A stretch of 64,000 nucleotides of DNA, taken from positions 46,191,562-46,255,561 of the forward strand of contig CM046452.1 in NCBI GenBank assembly GCA_025506515.1, read 5' to 3'. Position 1 is the stretch's first letter. The number at the start of each line of letters is the position of its first letter. The notes under the pieces are model-generated. The model was given only the letters and a program-made list of their open reading frames with translations, ran no database searches and was not told the origin of the DNA. Both the position numbers and the translations under genes were made by a program. This stretch comes from Flaveria trinervia. Lineage: Eukaryota > Streptophyta > Magnoliopsida > Asterales > Asteraceae. Shown here in pieces: positions 1-11,167 of this stretch.

Positions 1-1060
1 ACCAATATTCAGATGAATAATAGATTTCTCAGATCACTGCCTGAGAGATGGGACACATATACTATTGTCCTACGCTCCAGTGCAAGTTTGGACAAACTAT
101 CTCTCACCCAACTCCATGGGAATTGCTCACTTTTGAGAGAGAGATAGAACAGAAGAGAAAGCTATCTTCATCTGGAAAGCTCACTGAAGACTTTATACAA
201 GGCAACACTGCCTTGGTGGGTCATGAGTCAGAATATGCTTCATCTGAATGCCAGTATGATGAGCATATTAATTTCTCTTCAAGCACTTCTGATTCTGCAT
301 TTGTAAGTGTTGATGGTCAGTTACTGGGTGTAATAATGACAATCTATGTTTCATTATGGATGATCTCAAGGGGATTGCTGATGATGATTAGAAGAGATGG
401 ATATTTTGAGCCAAATGGCCTTGATAAATATCAGATCTCAGAAGTTCTACAAAAGAACTGGAAGAAAATTCCAGGACTCTCTGGCAAAACCAAAGTTGGT
501 TTTGACAAGAGCAAGTTGAGGTGTCACAAATGCCAACGGCTTGGACACTTTGCAAGAGAGTGTAGATCAACTGGATCTAACTCTACTGCACCCTTGTGAC
601 TTTTCCTGGCAATAGTCAACAACACAGAGGGCAACATCCTGTCACCTCTAGTCATCATCCTCAACAACAATCTCCGGCATATTTTGTTCCTCAGGGTCAA
701 ATGCCATATCAGTACCCTTGTTATTACATGCCACAGTCAAATCAAGTTCAAGTTCCTATGACACCACAACCTCATGCATTACCAGAACCTCAGCCTTCCC
801 TATCTCATCAACAACATCAATCTCAACAACACAGCTTCTTCACCCCAGGAGTTGTTGACTGGAGCAGTTTACCAGATGACTTGTCTGGTCATGATCAACT
901 GTTCTCAGGTGCTGGTCAATATGGTGGTGACAGTCCCTTTGGGAATCTAGCTCTTATGGCTTTGGAGTCTGCTGATACTTCATTTTCAATGCCTCTACAC
1001 CTCAGGTATCACAGGTATCCTCTGAGGCAAAAGCCAAATTATGTTCTGAACCATGCATAG
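1..1060 (+). pseudogene. gag: gag (capsid end and first zinc knuckle) of element A
   Basis: This is the C-terminal half of a copia Gag, the structural protein that packages the element RNA in virus-like particles. The window opens in frame 1 with a capsid segment (FLRSLPERWDTY, UBN2-type), shifts frame near base 120, and continues into KKIPGLSGKTKVGFDKSKLRC. A complete CX2CX4HX4C zinc knuckle lies at 522-563. A glutamine- and proline-rich tail follows (about 600-850) with VDWSSLPDD and NLALMA, segments also found behind the knuckle of element C. At least two frameshifts and a stop at 597 break it. The start is outside the window. Identity as copia gag is firm; the precise capsid boundaries are not. 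Confidence 0.82.
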
Positions 1061-2340
1061 CAGCATTTGCTTCCATTAGAGAAGCAAATGTAGCTTTAAT
1101 TAATAAGAACATTGAGCTAGAACAAATATTTCCAAAAACAAAGCTGAGTTTGAGTTTGTGCTCAAAGATAAAATGATGAGGTTTATAAACTGAATTGCCA
1201 AATAATTGATGATAAGGCTAGAGAAGATGTACTTCTAGAGAAGTACAAAGATCTCAAAGAAACCCTCGCAGTTACCCAGGTCGAGTGTGATAGATGGGTA
1301 CAATCATGCAAAGGTTTTGAAATGCTTCTTAGTAAGCAATCTGCTTCAAATGTGAAGTTTGGAATTGGCTACAATCACACTGCTCCACCTACAGATTTTA
1401 CCCCAAGAGCAGAGGTAGAATCTGATGGTGAGAGTGATAACCAATCCATCACATCATGTGATCTACCTTCTGATACAGCACAATCAGAAGTAGCAGTCAG
1501 CATCAAGCCCTCTTTGAACCTATCAGCTGATGTTGATGGTCAAATGCTGACATTCACATGATCAATAGGTTGATCAACTCAGGAGTTAATCCTGAAGGTC
1601 CTGAAAGGACTGGAGAGCAGGATTTAACACCTGAAGTTCAAACTTCAACTGCTGTCAGTACTGAAGAGAAGAAAACTGGCAGTAGAAAGAGTTTGAAGAC
1701 TACTAAAGAGGCAGTCAGAAAGCAACCAATGCTTCCAAAGCATTGAAAAACAAGTCTTCTGTTGCTTCACCATCTTTAGTTGATGATCAACCTAAGATGA
1801 AGAAGAAACCATGTGAAGTATGTGGTTTGCAATCATCTTACAGATGATTGTTGGTACAAAAGAGGTTCCAACTCAAACAAAAAAAGAAGAGAATTAATGA
1901 GAAAATGGTAAAAATGAAAACTGAGTTTGAGACCACTTTGTATCAGCAACATCAAATCCTGTAACCCTTAAGTCCTTAAGAAATCCAAAAAGGAAGGGGT
2001 TAAACAGGTGACAGCTGAGGGTGCTCAAGAAGAAGGTGCAACATAGGACTTATCTAACTCCACTAGCAATGTGTCTGATGAGCTGAAAGTTATCACAAAA
2101 TCAGACACAGCTGGTGATGATGGTACAACATCTGTTGGGTAGAGTTAACCAACTAGATTCTCCTATGTTGAAACCACAGAAAAGGAGGTCTAAGCCAAAG
2201 GACTCCTCTTCTACACCATCTTCTTCTTCTCAGGCTGTTGTTAAAATAAACTGTTAGTTTACCATCTATTGATAAGACCGGCCAAAAACAAAAAGGTTTG
2301 GGTCTCTAAAACTAACTGATTGTTTATTATTGCAGGGTTC
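1061..2340 (+). pseudogene. Extended gag C-terminus of element A: coiled coil and second zinc knuckle
   Basis: Sireviruses carry a gag longer than other copia elements; this stretch is that extension. Reading across frames there is a charged, coiled-coil-like part (1110-1310; KAREDVLLEKYKDLKETL), then SCKGFEMLLSKQSASNVKFG and GIGYNHTAPP, a motif with counterparts in elements B (GLGYN) and C (GLGSNEIAPP). A lysine- and serine-rich tract follows (1560-1800). At 1812-1851 lies a second CX2C...H...C knuckle that is two bases short of a complete CX2CX4HX4C unit, so it is frameshifted. The segment ends with a W-V-S-K-T-N-stop just before the protease. Function beyond RNA binding by the knuckle is unknown. 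Confidence 0.7.
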
Positions 2341-3690
2341 TTCAACATGCCAAAGTAGCATCTGGTATGTAGACAGTGGGGGATCTATGCACATGACTGG
2401 GAACATCTCTCTTCTTCATGACTACTCAAGGAAAGAAGGGATTTGTCTCTTTTGGCAATGATGCTAGGGGTTACATCATCGGTAAGGGCTTTGTCTCCAA
2501 TGGAGAAATCAAATTTGATGATGTTAATCATGTGGAAAATCTCAAGTACAACCTCTTGAGTGTCAGTCAAATGTGTGATAAAGGCCATGTTGCCCTTTTC
2601 ACAAGTCAAAACTGTAGGATTCTGTCATCCAAGTTTTGCACTTGATTGACAAGGTGTTGGATGATCACACTCTCCTGAAAGCCAACAGGACAGGAAGAGT
2701 GTATGCCTTAGATCTCTCTAAGAAGATAGATCTCAAAGGCAATCCTTGCCTATTTTCCAAAGCCTCTTCTCAAGAATCTAAACTGTGGCACAGGAGGCTT
2801 GGTCATGTTAATCTCAAAAACATGAATCAGCTTAGCCACAATAGTTTAGTCAGAGGCTTACCAATAAAGGAGTTCCACTGTGATGAAACCTGCACTGCTT
2901 GTTTAAAAGGAAAACAGCACAAAGTCTCATTCCCTCTATTGAAGTGTCCAAGTCCACTGCCTGCTTGCAATTACTGCATATGGATCTATTTGGTCCTGTG
3001 AGAGTAATGAGCATGGCAAAGAAGAAATACTGTCTGGTAATTGTGGATGATTACTCCAGATTTGTATGGACTTTCTTTCTACATTCAAAGGATGAGGCTA
3101 CTCAGAAGATTATCCATTTTGTGCTGTACATTGAGAAGCAGTATCCCTTCCAGTCAAGTGTATTAGGAGTGATATGGAACTGAGTTCAGAAATCATACAC
3201 TTGATGACTTCTATCTTTCAAAGGGAATCAAAAGGCAGTTCAGCATTCCAAGGACTCCAGAACAAAATGGGTAGTGGAGAGAAAGAACAGGACCCTCATT
3301 GAAGCTGCAAGGTCCATGCTGGCTGACTCAGGTTTGCTATTGACCTTTTGGGCGAAGCTGTCAACACAGCTTGTTATGTGCAAAATAGAGTTTTAGTAAA
3401 TCAGAGGTTGATGAAGACTCCATATGAAGTTCTCCATCATTTGGCTCCTCTGATTTCATTTTTCAAAGCATTTGGGTGTCCCTGTTTTATTCTCAACACA
3501 AAGGATCAACTCCACAATTTGATCCTAAGGTGGATGCAGGATACTTTGTTGGTTATTCATCTACTTGCAAGGCATACAGAGTCTTCAACTGCAGAACAAA
3601 GATGGTTGAAGAAACTCTACATGTTAAGTTTAATGAATCTCCAAAGGACAAGATTCCACAAAGTCCTGTGGAGTTATTTGATTTGGACAT
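2341..3690 (+). pseudogene. pol: Protease and integrase part of pol, element A
   Basis: The aspartic protease active site D-S-G is at 2372-2380 within WYVDSGGSMHMTG, where the residue after DSG is G rather than the C seen in B and C. A pre-integrase zinc domain follows (2776-2930; LWHRRLGHVNLKN with H-H and later C-x2-C, 2890-2910). The integrase core starts with the first catalytic D in LLHMDLFGPV (about 2970) and YCLVIVDDYSRFVW; the E lies in VERKNRTLIEAARSML near 3275. Stops and frameshifts occur after 2640, near 2970, at 3181 and near 3340. The enzyme would insert cDNA into the host genome; this copy cannot make it. The C-terminal part (ACYVQNRVL, FGCPCFILNTKDQ) runs to about 3690. Confidence 0.85.
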
Positions 3691-4125
3691 ACTGCAATAT
3701 GTTCCTTATCAAACTCCTGCTGTTGCTCCTGTCAACAGTTCACCACCTGGTGGTACTGCTGATGATGATGATGATTGCAGTACTCACCTCTTCAGGTTTA
3801 GTGATCAGCTGCCTGACTCAGCTAGACCTGATGTTCCTGTAGCGCCAGTAGCACCATCCACAATAAATGCTGATGAGATTTCTTCGAATTCAACTTCCTT
3901 TGAATTACCATCCACTGATTGGTTTCAAGGAAATGATCACCATCACCATCTGTTGCTGCTGAACCGGCTACAAACACTTGCACAGATCTCATTGTGTATC
4001 AAGATCTGAAGAATCACCCTATGTCTCAAATCATTGGTGATATCACTGCTGGAGTATCAACAAGAAGTCAATTGTCAAATTCTGCTTCTATGCTCTCTTC
4101 ATCAGTCAGCAAGAGCCAAAGAATT
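3691..4125 (+). pseudogene. Integrase-reverse transcriptase linker of element A
   Basis: A low-complexity coding stretch joins integrase and reverse transcriptase. It is rich in proline, aspartate and serine (PVNSSPPGGTADDDDD; then VPVAPVAPSTINADEIS) and open from 3476 to 4009 before a stop. Such unstructured linkers are usual in Sirevirus pol; no enzymatic motif is seen. Confidence 0.6.
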
Positions 4126-4953
4126 ATCACATTGCTTTAAAGGACAATGGATGGGTTGATGCCATGCAGCTTGAGCTTCTTCAGTTCAAGAAATAGCAAG
4201 TGTGGGAACTGGTTCCTCTACCTCCAGGTAAGTGTGCAATAGGCACTAAATGGGTGTTTAGGAACAAAACTGATGAAAATGGGCTTATTGTTAAAACAAG
4301 GCCAGACTGGTTGTTCAGGGGTTTGCACAAGAAGAAGGTATTGATTATGATGAAACCTTTGCCCCTGTAGCCAGAGTGGAAGCAATTCGATTGTTTTTAG
4401 CTTATGCTGCTTATCAAAACCTTAAAGTCTTTCAAATGGATGTCAAAAGTGCATTTTGTATGGAAAAGTTAAAGAAGAGGTTTATGTATGTCACCTCCAG
4501 GCTTTGGGACAATAAACATCCTAATTGGTGTATAAGCTTGATAAAGCTCTTTATGGGTTAAAACAAGCTCCCAGAGCCTGGTATGAGACATTATCAAACT
4601 TTCTTCTGGAAAACAATTTCACTAGAGGCTCCATAGACAAGACTTTATTCATTAAGAAAGCTGGGCAGCATAATCTACTTATTCAAATTTATGTAGATGA
4701 TATCATTTTTGCATCCTCTGATCCAAAGTTGTGTGATGCCTTTACAAGTTGATGCAACAGAAGTTTGAAATGAGTGCCATGGGAGAATTACATCTTTCTG
4801 GGGTTGCAAATCAAACAAAAGGCTGATGGAATTTTATTCATCAGTCCAAATATACAAAAGATCTCTTGCAAAAGTTTGATTTACAAAACTGTAAGCCCTG
4901 TTCTACTCCCATGAGCAGCACCACACCAACTGGACTCAGATCAGAAAGGTAAA
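4126..4953 (+). pseudogene. pol: Reverse transcriptase of element A
   Basis: The copia-type reverse transcriptase (RVT_2 family) starts with LKDNGWVDAMQLELLQFKK and GTKWVFRNKTDENG (about 4135-4290). The palm motif YVDDIIFASS is at 4690-4720, giving the two catalytic aspartates. LDKALYGLKQAPRAWYETL lies just before it (4530-4590). Stops at about 4195 and 4560 and frameshifts near 4300, 4480 and 4750 break the gene. The enzyme would copy the element RNA to DNA. Assignment is firm from these motifs; this copy is inactive. Confidence 0.87.
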
Positions 4954-5631
4954 GTGGTTGATGAAACACTTTACAGATGTATGATTGGGTCCTTGATGTA
5001 TTTAACAGCTTCTAGACCAGATATTATGTTTGCTACATGTGTTTGTGCTAGATTTCAGGCTGCACCTAAAGAGTCTCATCTGATTGCAGTCAAGAGGATC
5101 TTTAGATATCTGCAAGGCACTCCATCTCTAGGTTTATGGTATTCTACCGGACATTCTGGTAAATTAGTTGCTTTTTCTGACAGTGACTATGCAGGGTGTA
5201 AGTTGACCAGGAAATCAACTTCTGGTGGATGTCAATTCCTAGGCAACTGCTTGATTTCTTGGCAGAGCAAGAAACAGACCTCAGTTGCTACATCCACTGC
5301 TGAAGCAGAGTACATTGCTGCTGCAAGCTGTACATCTCAGGTACTCTGGCTTCAAAACCAACTTTTGGATTATGGCATTACAGAGACTAAGACTCCACTG
5401 TTAATGGATAGTGCTTCAGCTCTTTGTATTGTCAAAAATCCTGTCCAGCACTCTAGGACCAAACATATAGAGATCAGACATCATTTTATAAGGGATTGTT
5501 TTGAAAAAGGTCTGATTGATCCTAAGTTTGTGCCTAGTGCTGATGAGCTTGCAGACATTTTTACTAAGCCTTTGGATAGTTCAACTTTCCAAAACCTGGT
5601 GTTAAGGCTTGGTATGCTGCAACTAGAATAA
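4954..5631 (+). pseudogene. pol: RNase H and pol C-terminus of element A (open segment)
   Basis: This 225-residue stretch is the longest intact piece of element A. It begins with YRCMIGSLMYLTASRPDIMF and contains the RNase H residues of copia elements: the first D in LVAFSDSDYAGC, E in TSTAEAEYIAAASC, and a later D in LLMDSASALCIV. It closes with IRHHFIRDCFEKGLI, ADIFTKPL and a terminal LGML motif, then TAA at 5629-5631, the normal end of Sirevirus pol. It is read here as part of a broken polyprotein, not as a gene of its own, since no start signal precedes it. RNase H would remove RNA from the RNA-DNA hybrid during reverse transcription. Confidence 0.85.
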
Positions 5632-5699
5632 GTGACAACTACTGATGATCTTAGTAACTCATACTGATGATCATAAGTCCCAATGCCACATATAAGTAC

Positions 5700-6300
5700 T
5701 GATGAGTTCTTTTATCCTCAGCAGTTTTTATAACTACTGAAGGCTAAATGTCTCACACGTACTGAAGTACTTCATCTATTCTAAACTACTGATGTAGTCA
5801 CAACTGCTGATGCAGCTACAACTACTGCAATCAGTAAAAACAGATAAGTATGATGTCCTATGAAACAACTGAAATCAGCCAAAAAGACTGATGAATGTGT
5901 TGAGGACAGATTGAAACAGCTGAAAAGCTAAGAATTGACGAAAACAGCTGAAAGAATTTTCTCTTCAGTCGTTTGTACAACGCTGTTTCATTTTAAACAA
6001 CTGAAGCAAAACCACGTCTTCAGTAGTTTTATAACTACTGATGACTAATCCCTAGTCTTCAGTTTTTACAACAGCTGATGACAAAACCACTGTCTTCAGT
6101 AGCTTCATAACTACTGATGACACACACCAAGTCCTCAGTTGTTTCAATCATCTGAAGTCAAAACCACGGTCTTCAGTAGTTTTCTAAACTACTGATGCCT
6201 AACACCATGACTTCAGCTTTTTCAACATCTGAAAGGATAATACCATGTCAACGGTCGTTTAAAACTACTGATGACTAACACCACATCCTTCAGTCGTTTC
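5700..6300 (+). repeat. Array of ~39-bp palindromic units between pol and the env-like ORF, element A
   Basis: Repeated units start CTTCAGT and end ACTGATGAC, so each can form a small hairpin. Unit starts are at about 6018, 6057, 6094, 6133, 6171, 6211, 6248 and 6288, a spacing of 36-40 bp. The best arms are TCAGTAGTT/AACTACTGA (6019-6040) and TCAGTAGTTT/AAACTACTGA (6172-6194). Looser copies extend back to about 5700. The array stops just before a TATA box. Confidence 0.8.
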
Positions 6301-6312
6301 CTTACCCGTACC

Positions 6313-6321
6313 CTATAAATA
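6313..6321 (+). promoter_or_regulatory. TATA box in front of env-like ORF, element A
   Basis: CTATAAATA lies 13 bp after the last palindromic unit and 73-81 bp before the ATG at 6394, the spacing of a normal plant promoter with a short 5' leader. Activity is inference. Confidence 0.5.
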
Positions 6322-6393
6322 CCCCTAACCTGAGCTCTCCATGCTTCATCTTCTTCAAACCTAACGTTCCTCTCCAAAACTTCCCTCTTCTCC

Positions 6394-7720
6394 ATGGCGT
6401 CTATGCAAATTAAACCGCGACACAACTGTGTTGCCTACCTCACTAAATCGCCGATCTGGACTAAGTTCGATACTGCTATCGATCTTATGGTTCAGTCCCA
6501 ATACAACAGGCATTCCTTCTGAACCCCGTCTTACATGCCGAATCCTTGAACCAATTTGGATGAACGTTACTGTTACCACTGAGGAGAGCAACACACCATC
6601 CCTCCGGTCAGTCGTCAACAACAAAGAAGTAGTCATTACTCCTGCAACAATCCGTAAAATTCTTCAACTGAATGATGCTACTTCTCCTGCTGGATATCCG
6701 AAGGGCACCATAGATCTATCCTTTGCTCAGCATGGATATCAAGGCGATCTCAGTGCCACCACCATCATGAAGAAACACTTTAATGACGCTGAGCGCCTGA
6801 TTTTTCACATGGTAAATGTATGTTTGGCCCCTAAGACGTCGTCTTGGGATCAAATGTCCACCAATGGCAGCAGGTAATGTATTCTATCCTTGAGCAACAA
6901 CCACTAAACTTTTTAGAATTAATATTTTCAGAGCTCAAAGATATGGCTCAAAAACTAACTGCCAACCGTTGGATACTCTATCCACGGTTCATAATGGCCA
7001 TTATTACATACCAGCTAATGCTGAGGGACTTGTTGGCTTGGGAGTCCCTGCTACGGCTGTTCTGCCGGAAGTATACTCCCGGCACAACTCTGACCGGACA
7101 CTAAAATGGCTGCCAAGCTGCGAAAACCCACGCAGCTGGAACCCACAGCCACCACCTCCAAATCCAAAGTCCCTACCAAACCCACCAAAAAAACCCCAAA
7201 TGGCTACTCAGGGAATTGAGTCCCCTGAGATGCCCCTGCAACACAAACGCAGGATATATCCACTAGTCCAACCCCCTAGTGGATACAATGACTCCTCCAG
7301 CCACAGCCGCTCAGGCTTCCTCTCAACAGGAGCCTGCAGCAACTCCCCAAGGGGCACCTACTTATCTGGGATCTTACTCACTTGAGGAGATTGCCATTGA
7401 AGAGCACCATCCTCCCCAGGTGCACACTGCTTCTATCCCCTCACCCCAAACAACCGCCCCTCACAGCCCAACTTTAATAGTTGCACAAGTGCTGACTCAA
7501 TTGCACTCCTCACCCCCTCCCCAGAAACCACTTACTATTGGGAATACCTCTACAATTGAGGGGGAGGAACACAGTGCACCTGAGAACCCACAGCACAGGG
7601 GTTTCCCAATTCTATCTCCTGGTGTAGACAAGGAGCTTAGAATATCTAGTGAGGCTGCCACCTCCTCTGACTCAGCACATGACCAGAGTGAGGCTGGTAA
7701 CATTGCTAAGACCTCCCTAG
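6394..7720 (+). pseudogene. Env-like third ORF of element A
   Basis: An ORF in the envelope position (after pol, before the 3' LTR) is known in Sireviruses; its function is not established. The chosen ATG sits in TCCATGGCG, close to the plant start consensus. The N-terminal domain is recognisable across frames: HNCVAYLTKSPIWTKFDTAI, then NNKEVVITPATIRKILQLND (6617-6680), MVNVCLAPKTSSWDQ (6810-6850) and LELIFSELKDMAQKL (6920-6965). A proline-rich region follows (about 7130-7600). A stop ends the first frame after 42 codons and shifts occur near 6465, 6530 and 6870. No signal peptide or membrane span is visible in what remains. The 3' end is lost at the junction near 7720. Confidence 0.7.
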
Positions 7721-7724
7721 AGAA

Positions 7725-8262
7725 GTTTAACTTTAGCTATATAGGCTGGAGTGCAGAGATGTTCATATACCTAGGAATCATCTGTTCCGGCCATGAGAGC
7801 TTGAGCAGGAGTCACATATTGTACCATGAAGCTCCAGTCAACTTCGTGAGCCATTGTAGTTGTTTCAGTTGACCTCTCAATGGGCTTTGAGGTTGAGGGA
7901 TGTGTGGAGGCCTGTGAGGTTCCCGGATTGGTCTTGGGAGCCTTGCATTCCCTTGAAAATGACCCAGTTGGTTACAGTTGTAACACTTTGCCTTGGTCTT
8001 GTCAAACCCGAACTTGCTGGTAGTTGGGTTTTGAGGGAAATGCCTTCCAGGTCTCTTAAAGAACTTCTTCGCTCTGTAAGTTAAGAGAGCCATCTGCTGG
8101 ACAATGTCCACGTATTCTACATCATCTGGACTAAAACACTCAAGATCATCAAAATAGTATTGAAAATCTCTTGAGTGTCCACTTCCTGACACAAAGGCAC
8201 AACTTTCCTAGAAGGAGTTGTGTTGAGCCTGTTGAGACCTTGGAGTCCTAGGATAATTTTCA
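7725..8262 (-). pseudogene. gag: gag fragment with zinc knuckle, - strand
   Basis: The fragment encodes DDLECFSPDDVEYVDIVQQM, RAKKFFKRPGRHF and KFGFDKTKAKCYNCNQLGHF, which correspond in order to the knuckle region of element C's gag (LEELDCIHPDDLEYMEIVQE, then CYNCNLMSH). The knuckle is CX2CX4H but its last C is lost at 'GNARLP', so the fourth ligand is missing or out of frame. Past a frameshift it continues as VDWSFMVQYVTPAQALMA and EHLCTP to about 7735, again parallel to element C. The N-terminal capsid part is absent. It is a dead fragment; the match to C places it in the same family. Confidence 0.72.
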
Positions 8263-9029
8263 AGATACTTTTATATATTGATTCTCAACTCAAAATACAA
8301 GACTCTTACAAGCAGATGATCTATATTCTAATGAATTAAAAGGAGAACCTATATATAATACTATCTACATCCGGATATACTTTGATGCCAGCTAGGATCC
8401 TATAACTAAAGTCTATACTATAAGACTAAAGATTAAGGTATCTCGGATAAAGTCTTATTTGAGATTTGGTAGTCAGGACATGTCCCTGACTCACCTTGTG
8501 TCACCAACTAAAGTTGGTAACATGTACTATCATGAAAAGGTGAACAATGGAATAAAGTATGGTCAACAACATGGCTCTTTAGGAAGAAGCCATGTTGTAT
8601 CAAAAGTCTGCAGCGTAGTGTCAGAGACCATACTTGTGTCCACTGGTTCATAGCAGTGTCTTCCGAAGGTTAAATGGCTTCGGAAGAGTAAGTGCTTCCG
8701 AAGCCACTTATACTTCGGAAGAGTAAGTGCTTCCGAAGCCACTTATACTTCAGAAGAGGCTGCTTCTTCCAAGGCTTTGAGACTTCTTCTTTTCATCATA
8801 CTTCGGAAGTGGTCTTTTCTCTATTCTTCTAAGTCTTGAACTTCGGAAGTATGCACTTGTCTTCGGAAGTAGAGTTCTGTCTTCGGAAGTTGATCTTTCA
8901 TTTTGTCTTCTGAAGAACTCTATAACCTTCGGAAGTTCCATGCTAAGCTTCGGAAGCCTTTTGTATGCAGCACCAAAATAACTTAAGTGACATAGTTTTG
9001 GTTGCATTAGCCTTCTTCTTGATCTAACA
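8263..9029 (-). repeat. Partial LTR with CTTC-S-GAAG palindromes
   Basis: The U3-like part (9029 to about 8650) holds about eleven exact CTTCGGAAG/CTTCCGAAG words. The remainder (8650-8263) is AT-rich and loses similarity to element C's LTR. No terminal CA with primer site is found, so the U5 end is missing. Confidence 0.6.
8678..8747. repeat. Two tandem 35-bp units, each a hairpin
   Basis: Units 8678-8712 and 8713-8747 appear identical. Each begins CTTCGGAAG and has CTTCCGAAG 8 bp later, its reverse complement, so each can fold. A degenerate third start (CTTCAGAAG) follows at 8748. Confidence 0.85.
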
Positions 9030-10226
9030 ATAAGCATCACAAACACATTACATTTCATTCATACCCATTCTGTTACATATATGTAAGACATGAAAGACAC
9101 TTTACATTTGAGCTCCTAAACTAGGTAAAAATGTATCTACATATCTTATAATGAATAATTTTGAAGATCAAAAATCAAATTTTGATTGATTTTTGCATGA
9201 ACATCATTCATAACTCCCATGAACACTTAATGAAATTGCATCAGCTCAATAGTCACTACACATTCGACTAAGGCCATATAACACATATTAAGTGTTTGAT
9301 TTGGTTTACAACATCAAATGATTCATGTTTTGATTTCGGGTCAATGTTCGACTTAGGTCTAGCAATGTTCTAATCAAAATCATTGAATATGAAGTTTTTA
9401 GTGAGTGTTTGATGATTAGAATCATGTTGTTATACATATTCGATTAAGAATCAGTAGAGAAATTGAACAAGTGTTAGATTTTGGATGATCAGGGGTTTAA
9501 TGGTTTACACACTATAGCAACAATTCAAAATTTTGATATTTCGCTCTCTTACTCGTAATGAATGAAAAAATGATAAGTGTTGATGTATATATACAACAGA
9601 AAAAATGATTGTCTGTCGTGAGTACAGTGTATGTGTACGTTGTGTGAACTGTTTAACCTCAAATTTAATTTTAAGTCATGCGCTGTAAAATACACATGCA
9701 TTGTGTGAATAGTGCATCTGCTGTAAAATTTTAAACTTGTACACTATGGACCCCTTGTATGTTGTACTGTGTTCACAGTGGATGGTCAATTGGTCATGGG
9801 TCGTGCACACTTGTTTGAAATTTGAAATTCACAAATGATGACTAAAAAGTCGTACGCTATGTTTGACCACTGTTTCCAAAGTGGAATAAATATTCATACA
9901 TTATGGACACTTTAAAAAATTGTTTTGATGTTTACAATAGATTAACATTTGTTCATAAACTGTGTACATTTGATTGATTTCAATATTTTCACAGCGGATG
10001 ACTTATTGTCATTCACTGTGGAACCCTTTGTGTGATTGTGTGAATGTTTACAACGTATGATTACTTGTGTACATACGTTGTATACACTTGCATTGTCAAC
10101 AATTGATGACTAAAATCATTCAAGCTATGAGATGATACTATATTCATAGCGGATGTTATACATACATCATAAGCTGTGAACACTTGTGTGTTCATTGATG
10201 CATAATGTTGATTATTTGTTCATACA
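9030..10226. other. Non-coding DNA left of element B
   Basis: AT-rich sequence with no supported gene. From about 9600 it is full of loose words such as GTGTGAAC, TTGTATACACTTG and TACGTTGTATAC, suggesting a decayed tandem repeat or an old transposon. The same style continues at 45205, which fits this being one locus split by element B. Confidence 0.6.
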
Positions 10227-11153
10227 TGTGAGATCTAGGAACAATAGGTCTAGATCATTTTGTATAGGCTTCGAACATTATATAATACATGTAATAATAT
10301 TTGTAATTCATTATTTTGATGTATCCATTATGTATATAGGTTAACTATATGTGTGTTGATTTATGTGTATGATTACAGGTGCAAACATTGTACTTGGTCA
10401 ATTTCTGAAATTGACTAAGTATAAGAAACATCTGCGGATGAACATTTTTTTTCTTTTGTAGATATATTTCTTACGAGCCATCCATCCGAAGATCTTCTAC
10501 GGATGAACATCGGTGCATATAAAGATTCACTGATGAACAACACCACACATAGAAGAACTGAAGTGAAGACTCCTTCGGAAGACAAAGTAGCTGCGAAAGA
10601 CAAAGTAGTTGCGAAAGACAAGGTAGCTATAGAAGACAACATAGTTGCGGAAGACCAAACACTTGTACTTAAATGATACAAGTAATTAAAGTCAACAAGT
10701 CAATCAAGAATCCCAAGAGATTCGGTGTTTCCTTAACGGAAACATAAATTCCTATAAGTACAAGTCCTAGGTTACACATCAAGACGACACAACTTGGGCA
10801 ACTAGACGGCAAACTCAAAACATCACATCGATTCACACAATCAGTCAAACACAAATCCTAGCAGCCATAATATCAATATATCAAACACATCAACACGTTC
10901 AAAGTGATCATTGTTTATAGCATTCATTATTTGTTCATCTATAATCATTAATAAGTTTTTAATGAAATATTTTTGAATCAAATCTTTATCCATTATTAGT
11001 TATGTTGATATTATTCTGGTATTTATAATTAATATTTATTTAGTTTGATATTTATTAATTAAACAATAAACGACGGTTAATGATCATTCTGCAATCATTA
11101 ACTCGATTCCAATCTAACACTGATAATTTATGATTGTGATCATTGGATTCACA
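10227..11153 (+). repeat. 5' LTR of element B (927 bp)
   Basis: Starts TGTGAGATCTAGG and ends GATTCACA, three bases before a primer-binding site. A run of 18-21-bp units like GAAGACAAAGTAGCTGCG lies at about 10576-10665; the 3' LTR has the same units with differences, so the two LTRs have diverged. CATC-N4-GATG words occur in U3. Confidence 0.9.
10429..10523 (+). promoter_or_regulatory. U3 inverted repeat and TATA box, element B 5' LTR
   Basis: CATCTGCGGATG at 10430-10441 and TCTACGGATG near 10496 precede TATAAA at 10518-10523. The 3' LTR has the better-preserved version: a 15-bp-arm hairpin at 36239-36272 and TATAAA at 36327-36332. This is the likely element promoter. Confidence 0.55.
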
Positions 11154-11155
11154 GG

Positions 11156-11167
11156 TGGTATCAAAGC
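11156..11167 (+). other. Primer-binding site, element B
   Basis: TGGTATCAAAGC lies two bases after the LTR. It differs by one base from TGGTATCAGAGC, complementary to the 3' end of plant initiator tRNA-Met and usual for copia elements. Confidence 0.85.

Larger units (their letters stand above)
1..7720 (+). mobile_element. Element A: Sirevirus-type Ty1/copia retrotransposon, both ends missing
   Basis: The domain order gag, protease, integrase, reverse transcriptase, RNase H, then a further ORF is seen directly and is that of Ty1/copia; the long gag and the third ORF after pol point to the Sirevirus lineage (known family trait). The 5' LTR and gag start lie outside the window. At about 7720 the sequence switches to a - strand copia fragment, so the 3' LTR is also absent and no target duplication can be read. 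Many stops and frameshifts show it is inactive. Confidence 0.85.
7720..9029 (-). mobile_element. Truncated Sirevirus-type copia relative (LTR plus gag piece)
   Basis: Read on the - strand, an LTR-like sequence begins TGTTAGATCAAGAAG at 9029 and soon has GATGCAACC-like words, matching the start of element C's LTR (TGTAGAGATTAATGAAG). It runs to about 8263, where it joins a gag fragment with no primer site or gag start between them. The joint is therefore a deletion. The left end abuts element A. No target duplication is visible. Confidence 0.65.

Noticed and set aside
5700..6300. Palindrome array as the 3' LTR of element A
   Set aside because: The env-like ORF follows it, there is no polypurine tract or TG...CA boundary, and B and C have non-LTR modules at the same place.
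8678..8747. 35-bp tandem repeat as a possible CRISPR or satellite
   Set aside because: Only two full units, inside a copia LTR; no spacers and no long array.
7720..9029. 3' LTR of element A
   Set aside because: Orientation is opposite and it carries gag text on the - strand, with an LTR start like element C's.
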